NCBI RefSeq assembly: GCF_000003815.2
Contig: NC_049994.1
Location: 11,623,894 to 11,687,893, forward strand
Reading direction: 5' to 3'
Source: Branchiostoma floridae
Lineage: Eukaryota; Chordata; Leptocardii; Amphioxiformes; Branchiostomatidae
Length of the DNA: 64,000 nt
Under the pieces are notes generated by a model that saw only the letters and a program-made list of their open reading frames with translations, had not been told where the DNA came from and searched no databases. The position numbers and the translations under genes were made by a program. Below, in pieces: positions 44,691 through 55,300 of this stretch; positions within the stretch are counted from its first letter, which is position 1; each line of letters begins with the position of its first letter.

Positions 44691-44984
44691 TCATACCTTA
44701 GACCATAGTGGGAAGTTTAATCACAGTGAATCTCCACCATAACTGAATAGCGAGGAGAAGGTGAATTTACTAGTATCTAATGCTAGTTTTATCTTGTATC
44801 TGTTAAATGTATTCTTATCATGTATCATTGTGACCTGTACTTAGCCCAGTCTGACAAATATGTGCAATGGAGGTCTTCATTCATTGATTAATTAGCAAGT
44901 TAGTCTCTGGCACCAACCCACCCTCACCAGTGTTTAATGCTCAAGCTGCCAGCTTTTAACCTCAATAGAACTGAGTTATTATTA

Positions 44985-46025
44985 CCTCCATGAAATGTCA
45001 TGGAGGTTATATTTTACCCAGCGTTTGTGTGTGTGTCTGTCTGTCTGTCAACAAGATAACTCAAGAACGGCTGGATGGATTAGTTTCATACTTGGTGTGT
45101 TGGTGGGGTGCGACGAAAGCTAGAAGTGATTAGGTTTTGGGCCCCCTAGCGGCTTCCCTTGGTACTGCAGCGCAACTTCCGGTTTTGCTATCTCGTGTTC
45201 TGAACACGCTATGGTCACGATTTTTGAGTGTTAGATAGCTCTTGTGCTCAGGAATAAGTGACATAAGTTTTGGCCCCCTACCGACTAGGTTTGGGATAGC
45301 AGGGGCATTTTTGTCAAAAACTTCTGAAGAGGATAACTCAAGAAGGGAACAATGGATTTTCATTATTTTTGGTATGTAGGTACCTTAGACAATGTTGTAC
45401 AAGATAAGATACCAATTATGCAAAATAGGAGTAAATTTGCATAATTAATGAGAATATTCTATCATGGCAGTTTTTTCAATGTATCTCTTGTCCCGGACAT
45501 GATATAGTCTTGACATTTGGGTGGTAGATAGCTTGCAGTGACATGACAAAGTGGGGCAGATTTCAGCCCCCTAACATGTAATTTCGGAACTGCAGGGGCG
45601 TTTTTGTCAAGACATTCCAAAGTGGATAACTGCAGAAAGGATTGACGGATTGGCATCATTTTAGGGGTGCAGGTAGCTTAGGCAAAGGTGTTCATAATGA
45701 TATACATGTTATGCAAATGAGGACCATATTTGCATGATTAATGAGGAAATTGTATAATACCATTATTACTAATAACTGGACTTGAATAAATGTAACACTT
45801 ATTAATTATGATAGATGGAATATAAGCAGATACCAAATATGGTAATTAGGAACTTATTTGCATAATTTATGTAAAAATTGCAAAGCCGCTTTAAGTCTAA
45901 TGATTGGAATTTTATACTTGTGACATGTGTACGTTAGTCAATGATGAACAACAACACACATAAATTATGTTGATGTCTTAGTCAATTGCATGAAATTTAC
46001 AAAAGCTCTAAATTTTCATGGAGGT
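44985..46025. mobile_element. 1,041-bp element with 12-bp inverted ends and internal repeats
   Basis: Starts ACCTCCATGAAA and ends TTTCATGGAGGT, an exact 12-bp inverted repeat. The left end is additionally palindromic (CCTCCATGAAATGTCATGGAGG). A (GTCT)n tract lies at about 45029-45047. Two diverged units of roughly 290 bp follow: each has GATAGCT, GCCCCCTA, a CAGGGGC(A/G)TTTTTGTCAA block, GGATAACT and TTTGCATAATTAATGAG. No transposase. A fragment of the same internal unit lies at 53925-53975. Confidence 0.65.
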
Positions 46026-46213
46026 ATGAGGTCGCCGAACTCTAGTTTTTCATATATGTTGAGGTGTGCGGTTTTTTTTTTTTCAGATGATCATTACCAG
46101 CATTACTCAAGAATCTCTGCTGATATTAAAAAAAAAACACATTTCTCGCTAAACTTTTTGCTCAATATGGCACATATGTATCATGAGAAAAAGTAACAGA
46201 ATTTTGTGTGCTG

Positions 46214-49200
46214 TTAGTCTTCCTTCATGGTCATAGCAAAGGCGAGTTTCCGTGGCCCAGTGAAGCTGAGTCTTGCGTGTTGACAGTACATGTTGTTCAG
46301 CACTAGCAGGTCTCCCTTCTGCATCTGGAAACCCACGGCCACCTGTAGAAACAAGCAACTCTCAGTCAATCATCTGTTTGTGGTGGTTAATGTCTAAAGT
46401 TTGCTCCTACACAACGACTTTAAACTGCACACACTCAACATTCATATTTAATGACTCACTCGTATAATATTGTTAACAACTTGACATACATTTAACAATT
46501 GATAAGTGTAAACATGTGCATACAGATGACAAGTGTATGTAAGTATATGACTAGTACAGTACCTGCGATATCATGGCGTTCCGTATACGTATATGCTGTG
46601 GGACCTTATATGTGAGAATCTGACTAGTACAGTACCCGTATTTGCTGAAAAAGTCCTAACTTATAGTATGTGGGGATATTACCAGTACAATAGAAATACC
46701 TGACATATGATATCCCGTATGTGCTGTAAGACCTGATATTTGAGTATAAGACTGGTACCGTACCTGCCATATGACGTCCCGTATGTGCTGTAAGACCTCA
46801 GGCTCAATGTCCGAGCCGTCTCCGTAGTAGGTGTTGTAGGGGTAGAGGTGGTCCGGCAGCTCCTTGTTGCGCCAGTAGGGGTGGAGCTTCAGGTACGACA
46901 CGTTGTTGAAGTGGGCAGAGTTGAACCACAGTTCGGTCCCTAGTCATTGAAAGATGCAGAAAATTTCAGATAGATACTTATTGATAACAGAAAAACCATG
47001 CCTGTCGGCAAGCCTAGCCACGTTAGTGTTACATTTCAGGCTAACGTCACATTTCGAAACCGACGCCCGGCCGGGCTGCTTGTGGTAACAAAAAAATAGA
47101 AAAAGTATACGTAAAAATATATAATACTATTCTCTTTACGTCTCGTGCTTTGATGTCTTTTATACCATACTTATCGTTCCCGAAAGCTGCCCGGCCGGAC
47201 CCCAGTTTTGAAATGTGACGTAGGCCTTAACGGTACATTGTACATGTACAACTACGTCACCAAATATGAGGTAATTGTCGAGAAACTGACGAAAAAAAAA
47301 TTTGGTCGCGCAAGGAGCGTACAAGGGTGTCCGTATAAATTCCACGTCAGCAAGTGTTCTCGGGCATTTCGGCGCAGGCTGTGTGCTCTGGCCAATTTTG
47401 GTCTCAATGAGAGCGGCATCTAGTGGAAAGGGAGCGAAGCACACCTACCTCTGTACGGTCGCAGTGCAGGCAGGGTTATCCACCGCAAGAGGGCGCCGTT
47501 GTCCTCCCATTTCCAGTTAATGTTGTTAGCTGACAAGTGTTCTTCCACCTCTTTTCGGTCGTCCGTTTGAAACATCTGTGGACGGATGAATACACTATTC
47601 ATTACTATTAAGGTGCAAAAGACTTTAAGTGCAAAACACTTGTCACTTGGATAGATGGATATCTATAAGTGTCCTGCAAATTCTTGCCCAAAGTGACAAA
47701 AAGTGACAAACAATGGTAAATAGTACCAATAGCAAGCGACTGCTCTAGATAGTCTAATGGCTAGCTCAGGAATGTGACTTATTGGATTTGACTTCTTTAC
47801 CTAAGACAGTGGAAGACGAAGAATCCTACTTTTTCCGCAATGTGTGGGTTCTCCGATGTTAGTGTTTTTTTTTTTTTGGAGTTTTCTTTTTGTCTTGAAA
47901 GGTGGAGAGATTGTAATGGACTTTGGTGGCCGGCCTCTTTAAAGAGCTTTTTTTCTTGATAGTAGAAAGGGCAGTTTGAAATTAAATACGTTAGATAGAT
48001 AGATAGATAGATGGCTTTCTTGACCTTTACCCATCTACCAAATATCAGCCAAGGTTTCTCGAGTTACACTGTTAACAGACAGACACAGACAGACAAACAC
48101 GCTAAAAACAAAACCTTCTGGCGAAGGGGAATACCAGTACGTACATATTGCCATGAGTTGTACCCCCCAGGAGTACGTGTCGGCACGTAGTGCGTGTACA
48201 TGATGCCGAGCCGACGGAACTTCTCCACCACGTCCCCGTCCAGACGCGGCAGGATCTCCCGTACGTCCGTGATGACGGACTCTCCCCCGGCCCCCGGCGT
48301 CGGCGGCTCCACACAGAAGAAGATCACCTGTTGAAACAAAATTTCTTCTTGATAAAAATTATATTCATTTGTCAAGGCTTTTGCAACTAGATAAATCCTG
48401 TATTATTGATTACGTCTGCCCATATGTTTACAACTGTCTTAAAAAGGGAGAAGAAGTTGAACCTGTACATACCAGTACATACTTAACCCTCAAACCACCG
48501 TATGGGGTCAAAACTGACCCCAGGCGTATATCTATGTGTGCCATTATGACATTTCTAGTCGAAAACAAATTTCCTTCCAGGAGTTTGTTTGTATTATATG
48601 TTCTATAACTTCTTATACGTTTTTACCGAGATTGGCTCATTGTTGATTAAGTTATCCAAGAAAGTTTATGCATGGTCCAGTGGGGTCAAAACTGACCCCA
48701 GCATTTTTTTAAACCAACCTTTGCGACCCACACCTAAACTACTTATCGTAGGATCATGAAATTTTCAGAGAATGATGTACATGTAAGCAAAAATTATTGT
48801 AACAACTTTTGTGCCATTATCATCTTATATAACGACATTATGACGCCATCTGGGTAATCTCGGTCGCCATCTTGGATTTTGGCTGATGACGTCATCAAAT
48901 TATAATAAATTATGAATATTGAGTCATAAGATTTACGTTGAATTTCATAAGATGTGATAAACAACTGTTATTTGCTAAGAAAACCTTAAAACTTAAATGT
49001 TAAATACAAAATTAGAAAATTTCGTAATAAATTTGTCTGTCAGAATTCCTTTGCCATTGCAACATGAAAAATGATGAACATACTTTGTTCACTTAAAATG
49101 TTTGCTTGCAACATTTTCTAAAAAGTTACCAAGTTTGGTGGCCCTAGCATAAGCCATTCAGGCGCTATACAGCATTGAAGTTGGTACAGGCATCAAAAAC

Positions 49201-51150
49201 ATCCTACCCAGTCTGAATAGCATTGGTGAAAAATGTGGTCCCCATGATCTTTTGCATGAATTATGATGATGAGCTAGAAGTATTCTCACCTAATCATGTC
49301 AGATTGTCCCAGATAGATTGATGAAACTATACATATATACAAATCACATAAAGAGTCACACAAGAAACTGTATTTGTACAAAACGTTTTGGGGTCAGTTT
49401 TGACCCCATACGGTAATCTACGTCACAAAAAAGCTACGTTGGTTTGAGGGTTAACTGTTAGTCTCTGTAGATGAAATTGTGCCTTGTCACTATGACCTGT
49501 ACTTAGCACTTGTTTGAGCATAAATGTACAGTAAAGGTCTTTCATTCATTCATTTATTTGCTTTGGGGCAGACGGGGACAATTTGCACGTGGCACTGCAC
49601 TCAAGTTATCAACTTATTTCAACAGTGTCACATACACAGTATAGACAAAAGGTAAAGGTAGTCTTTTACCTCCCCGACAAGTCATGTACCCATTTTACAC
49701 CTGGGTGAAGTGAAGAAGGTCGTGTAAAGTGCATTTCCCAAGGGCACAACGTCGAGGGAACGGTGAGTATTGAACTCGGGACCTATGGGGGTTCTGAGTC
49801 CAACAGTCTACCAGAACTTTACGCCACACACGACGCCGCAAAACAACATTGATTACCTCAACGAAAATATTCCCTCTGTGTACATCAACGCCATTCTGTC
49901 TTCCATTTTGAATGTTGATAAAGAATTGAAAAGAAAATGAGGCATTGTTAGGCCTACGCCACATTTCGAAACCGGGGCCCGGCCGGGCAGCTTGGGGGAA
50001 CGAAAAGTATGATATAAAGAACACCAAACTACACAAGACCAATCGGAAATGTATTTCAAGGTTAAATTATGGTTGAAGAATGGAACACAAAAATCCAGCT
50101 AAAATCTGTATCATGTTTCCCCGCATTCTTCTTTAGAAGATTGAAGGAGAAGCATGCATGTCAAAGGAAATGTGTTATCAGACAACTCCACTCTCCCTTG
50201 TCTTCAGACATTTAAAAGACGCCAGACAACTGTGGAATGTTCCATACTATCTAGATATCATCTTTCTGAATTACTAGTAATGAGAATAGTCGTGTGCACT
50301 ATTTGTGTACGTGTAACTATATTCTTTTTACGTTTACATTTCTATTTTCGTTAACACTAACAGACCGAGCGGTCCCAAGTTTGGACACGTGACATAGGCA
50401 TACTGGAAACAACAGTCTGAAAAGCCTCAATATTTGTACGGAGAGTTTTCATTATACGTATATATTCGCCACTGACTCTCCCTTTAGTGATTGCATGCTA
50501 TCAACATATCACAAAGACTAGACCCCCTCAGGTCATATCATTAGAAGGACCATATGTTTAAATATACAATTCTCCAGCCGTCTAGATCTGAATAGCTACA
50601 TAACAGATAGTCGCAGTACGTCACCCACCTTTTCGGGAAAGTAGTTGGTGTAGGCGAGCTCATTGTGAGCCTCTATACACCACTCCGGAGGCTGGTCGCT
50701 GGCGGAGTAGACAAAGTCGTCAGTTTGATGCCTGATTGCGTTTCCGACGTATAGCCCCACCTTCAGCCCGAGGTTCTTCACGACCCTCGAGAACTCCTCG
50801 CTTGAGGAGATCGGCAAACCTCGGAAAAGCACGCCGCCCTCGTCACGCTTTCGGAGCAACTCGTCAATGACCTTGCTCATTGCCGAACCGCACTCTTCGG
50901 GAGAGGCGTTGACCTCTTCCGTGGACTCGTACACGAAGGGGAACCCGTCCCTCGGTGGGGCTAGAAACTCGGGAAACTTTGGGCTGTCAGAGCCCACCAG
51001 CATCGGCCTACCTCTAATAGGGACCGTTTGAGCGGCCCATGGAACTTTCCTCTGGACAAGATTTGGTACATTCCCCACAGGAGACGTACAAAACTGTCGA
51101 AAACGCAGAAATTTGGCGAACATTGTGCATCTGGAGGCGTGGGCCTGCAT
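46214..51150 (-). CDS. TauD/clavaminate-synthase-like Fe(II)/2-oxoglutarate dioxygenase, 5 exons
   Basis: Exons: 51150-50629, 48327-48145, 47575-47449, 46939-46764, 46342-46214 (TAA 46216-46214). All junctions are GT-AG and the phases (0,0,1,0) close, giving 378 residues. Residues 1-54 lack acidic residues and are rich in Arg, so a mitochondrial presequence is likely. Fe ligands: H162 and E164 in the AHNE motif (HxE, as in clavaminate synthase; most relatives have HxD) and distal H358 in CQHAR, with R367 the probable 2-oxoglutarate contact. Exon 2 opens VIFFCVEPP, the conserved strand after the first motif. The family oxidises small substrates using O2 and 2-oxoglutarate; the substrate is unknown here. 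Met10 (51123-51121) is an alternative start. Confidence 0.88.
46548..46763 (-). repeat. Degenerate tandem copies of an exon end and splice donor inside intron 4
   Basis: The exon-4 end and donor (46762-46798) recur at 46698-46734 with 34 of 37 bases identical, and in more decayed form at 46561-46606 and about 46621-46680. Each unit begins (GA)CT(A/G)GTAC.GTACC. On the minus strand the nearest copy keeps a donor (TCAG|GTATTT) and the farthest also (CGCAG|GTACTG). Confidence 0.75.
47039..47226. mobile_element. MITE, GGCCTACGTCACATTTC family, copy 1
   Basis: Inverted ends GG(C)CTAACGTCACATTTC / complement of GGCCTACGTCACATTTC, then GCCCGGCCGGGC palindromes at both sub-ends. Flanks are TCA and TTA (47036-47038, 47227-47229), read as a TTA duplication with one change, which fits Harbinger. 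Sits in intron 3 of the dioxygenase gene. Confidence 0.7.
48487..49450. mobile_element. 964-bp TTAA-flanked element (piggyBac-like, non-autonomous)
   Basis: Bounded on both sides by TTAA (48483-48486, 49451-49454). The ends are CCCTCAAACCA and its complement. A 25-bp sub-terminal block is inverted between 48498-48522 and 49389-49413; at its heart is the palindrome GGGGTCAAAACTGACCCC, present a third time at 48682-48699. There is no transposase frame. TTAA duplication plus CCC..GGG ends suggest piggyBac; Kolobok also uses TTAA. Lies in intron 1 of the dioxygenase gene. Confidence 0.82.
49640..49835 (-). mobile_element. tRNA-derived SINE, copy 3 (minus)
   Basis: Read on the minus strand: head GGCGTCGTGTG.GGCG, box-B-like CGAGTTCAATACTC, then CCCTTGGGAAATGCACTTTA, CACCCAGGTGTAAAATGGGT, ACATGACTTGTCGGGGAGGT. 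Same body as 30862-31110. In intron 1 of the dioxygenase gene. Confidence 0.65.
49951..50020. mobile_element. MITE, GGCCTACGTCACATTTC family, truncated copy
   Basis: TTA (49948-49950) is followed by GGCCTACGCCACATTTCGAA and GGCCCGGCCGGGCAGCTTG. The right terminus is not found. Confidence 0.6.
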
Positions 51151-52318
51151 CGTGTGGCTTCAGTCTGGTGTGACTAAAGTGGCTCAGACGTCGGAATCAA
51201 GCCAGTAGAGGATTAGATTAACTAGTTCAACAGGTTTTTCTAACATCACAGACAATTTTTTCTATTGTGAAGAGTCCATGACCGTGAATAACACCTAAGA
51301 ACCGAAGCGTGCCCTGCATGGCAAGCGACGCCACCACAGCAGCAAGGGTTTTTTTATGAGTCATTTCATTTGTATAATTGATATTTGCAAAGTTACGTTA
51401 CTCTCTTTGTCGGTCACGTATATATAATATATATGTCTCGTGTGAAAGCGTCTTATCATGGAATGTAGAGTATCTAGAAAATTCCCTTTTAATGATGCAA
51501 ATTGATTAGCTCCTGATTTACGTAATGGCATCGAAACATGTCAAGCATAATTAAAGATATCTACATAACCAAAATCACGACGTGGACAAACCACTTCTCA
51601 AGTTATTCTCTTTCATACTTCTTGATCTCAAAAACAAATTCTATCTTTACATTTCCGAAATCCTGAAAGGGGCCAAAACTTCTTCTTGAGCCCTAGACTA
51701 CTTCGCCATGAGCCCAAGACTACTATAGAGCCATAGGTTGCGTACAACACGAGATATCAAAATCGGAAGTTCTACTGCAGTGCCACTCGAAGCTACCAGG
51801 TGGTCTATATAATCAAACTTGTCCTTGGTTTTGCCGACATCTACCTACATGCCAAATATCATATATCAGAGTCATCTTCTGCTTCTAGATGTAAACAAAA
51901 TCAAAGAAAGGAAAAAAATGTAATACTGTAAGGTCCGGCCGGGTATGCCATGAATTCCTAAGTATCTGACCCTTGCTCAGGACAAGGATCAGTTACAGCA
52001 CTTACCTCCTTGTTTACAGACTAGCTCTAGGCTATTGGAGCACAGCCATAAAAACAGAATCGGCTTGTAGTCGTTATTCGATCCGTACCACATGTGTCGT
52101 GAGGTCAAGGTCACGGTGTTGTACATGTGTGGCGAAGTGAACAACTGTTATGTTTGTTTGTTATGTGTTTTTTTCTTCTTATAATTTCTATACTTTCACT
52201 TCTTTAGTGGAGTTTGCGTCTTTTTACTGCCATCTACTCGTCTGGACACATAAGTTGATAATTATATCCGGGTCAAGGGGTAAGCGAGGCTATAATTTGC
52301 TTGTGTTTGTATACAACA
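51151..52318. promoter_or_regulatory. Shared divergent promoter region (inferred)
   Basis: 1,168 bp between the start codons of the minus-strand dioxygenase and the plus-strand GMC oxidase. It must hold both promoters and 5' UTRs. I see AT-rich stretches such as TATATATAATATATATG near 51419-51435 but cannot assign a TATA box or a start site. Confidence 0.5.
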
Positions 52319-52372
52319 ATGGCCGCTAAGATCTGTAGCTGTCTTAAGGGAGGGGAGACACAACATCCAAAG
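52319..52372 (+). CDS. First coding exon of the GMC oxidase (inferred)
   Basis: ATG in a fair context (ACAACAATGG) opens 18 codons, ending CCAAAG|GTATGT, a near-ideal donor, in phase 0. This is exactly what the next recognised exon at 54305, which starts in phase 0 with TACACG, requires. The peptide is Cys/Lys-rich, has no obvious signal sequence, and is too short to confirm by homology. Confidence 0.65.
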
Positions 52373-55300
52373 GTATGTTTACAACACGGAGAACTGTTTG
52401 CAAGCAGACCGTGCTTGGCCGGCACAGTTATATGGGTGTTATTTACAGTCTGTTTATAACATATCACTCAGCCACCCAGAAATTTGATCGGGAGTTTGCA
52501 ATTGAGACATTGTGTTCCGGGGGACAGAGATATTACAGTATAAGCACAGGATACCGTATACGTTAGGGGTAGTTTCAGCATTAGAATGCGTCAGGAAGCT
52601 GACTGTATGTATGGAGAACAACGTGTTACTTATTTGGAGAAATTAGCTCACCCATTAACCTTATATTTTGCATGGTACTTAGACTAAGTACATTTTTGAC
52701 GCTATGCATTTGCTTGTTAGTTGCAGCCATTTACCTGTGCAACGTTACCACCTGTCAAGAAAAAAAACCTAATCTTCTTTATTATCCCATGTCTAGATCC
52801 GGTTTAATAGTGATATATACGTAGCCCAAGTCATCCAGGATCAAAAGTCTTTTTTCTCCATTAGTACCGATATAGTAAATACTGCTACTGCAGATAATAT
52901 CTAGGATATTTAGGATTGAAGAATGCGTGCCCCGAAACCATTATCTGTGCATTGGCATGGAACAGCGTGGTTCACCCCTAGGCCCTGGACTTAACCATTC
53001 TTACCTTGTGCAACTTGACATATAACTACATGTAACTGCCGCCCTGACGTCTGTACACCAGTCAAATGCCCTAATGACTTACCTTACTACTGCATATGTC
53101 AAGTATAACATTGATAAACAACTTCTTGTGTTCTTCTTAAATCCTTGACACATACTTGGCAAAGTGTTAAATTCGGACAGGTCTATTTCAAGAATGTGTG
53201 CTGGTAGCAGAAAACTCCACACAAAGCATGGGCAGCGCAATTTGAGCTTCTCCTTGCCTTCTGTCTGTCTAGTATCGCCTAAGGTCAGTTGTCTACCCCG
53301 TGTAAATGCCTCTGCTCAAAACATACGCCCATTGTCTGCATACGAGAGAGATGATTTATAAGTAACTGAACCCAGACATAACCTGTTAAAACACGTCCAT
53401 ATGTTGTTTGACAGTGGGGTTGGACTCTCTACACCAACGAAATCATTTCATTTTAGAGCAATATTTCAGAAGTTAGTTGCATGTATATAGTACATACTTA
53501 AAGATTAAGACAATGCATTTCTTAGGCAAGCCTTCAAACCTGTTGACCTTTAACAGGTCAAGCTGTTGTTATGAATGGAACTCTTCGATGTTGAACATTG
53601 AAGTTTATGGGGCCCCGGGAGGGGGCGTGACCGCCGAAGCAGTCACCTATAAGGAACGTCTTGGTTGTATTACTTCATGCATGCAGTGTAGAATAACGGA
53701 CAACATTTCATTTCATTGAATGGGGTGTAGGGGGTGTGTGGGGGGGGGCATTGACAGTCAACGTCAACGACTCCTCTGGAATTAGAATTCGTTCAAGAGA
53801 AATCTGCTATTGACGTCTTGCATCACAAGAAGGTTCAATGTGTTTTTCTATGTGTATGTTTGCATATATGTAATGTATGTATGTATGTAATATCTATGTA
53901 TGTTTGTATGTGAATAACCAGTATAACTCGAGGAGGCCTGGATGGATTTTATTGATATTTGGTATGAATACAAACCGTCCAGGTAAGGCCTACGTCACAT
54001 TACCAAACTGAGCCCGGCCGGGCTGTTTGTGAAAACGAAAAAAATAGAAATGTATACATAGAAATATACACAAATTATGTCCCCGACTTATTTCTTTACG
54101 TTTAGTTTTATGCATTTTATGCCATACATTTTTATCCCGAATGCTGCCCCGATTTGGAAATGTGACGTAGGCCTATGTTAGGAAAGCTGTTCATTTTCAC
54201 TGTGGTCACTATTCCTTTACCCTTTCCATATTTAACATTCAAGGAACACTCCTTGAATGTTTAATCTTGAACTCTTTGCCACAATATCTTAATTCCCGTT
54301 TCAGTACACGTACAGTCGACTCTCTAAGCCATCCACCACAGGCATCAAGGACAAGTACAATGTAGTTGTGATCGGGTCAGGGTATGGTGGATCCATCGCG
54401 GCAAGTCGGGCATCCAGGTACGATCATAGTCTGTAGTCTTAAGGTCTCACTTATGCATTACTCCGAGTGGGTACCTGTAGTAAAAGAGTGTCGAGTCAAA
54501 AAATAAACTGCTGCATGGAGGTGAGAAATTACCTTTCAGTCAGCACAACTGATCTCAAAACTTATGTTGGTAAAAATTTGTTTGTAATTGAAGAAATTCA
54601 GCAGGTTATGTTTAGCACCCGCGCACGGAGAATACTCTGTACGGTGTATTTGGCACTGTTCATATATGTTACTTACTTGAATGCAGCGCCACATTGTTCT
54701 TGTCTGTCCCAAAGCAAATAAAAAGTAAAAGCGACGTAGCATGTCTAGAAATCAAGATACCAAAGCAGGAAATTCCACTGCAGTACCATACCAAGCCGCC
54801 ATGGAGCTCAAAATCTAATTCTATCAAGGTCTCTTCAAGATCTACCCACATACAATCCATCAATACAATCTATCAATGCGTTCTGGAGTTATGCTCGTAA
54901 ACTACACACACACATACATGCACACTTAAACGCCACCGAAAACAAAGCCTTCTAACAAAGATAATAAACGAAGGTAGAAATATTAACTTGTGGACCACAG
55001 ATTGAATCTTGATATGAACTTTGACCTGCCCACAGAGCGGGGGTGTCTGTGTGTGTCCTGGAGCGGGGTAAGGAGCTGCAGCCTGGAGAGTACCCGGATG
55101 ATATCCACCAGGTCGCCAGGGAGACACAAGTGGAGATCAACACAGGAGATTCCATCATCGACGGCAAGCTCGGACAGCCCACGGATCTAGTGGATGTGCG
55201 TATTTCTTATCTTTACTATCTAGTTGGTTACTAGTATATTTCTGCGAACGTTTCAATGATTGTTTGCAACTTTGCACATAGTAGACGGAATGGTGATATG

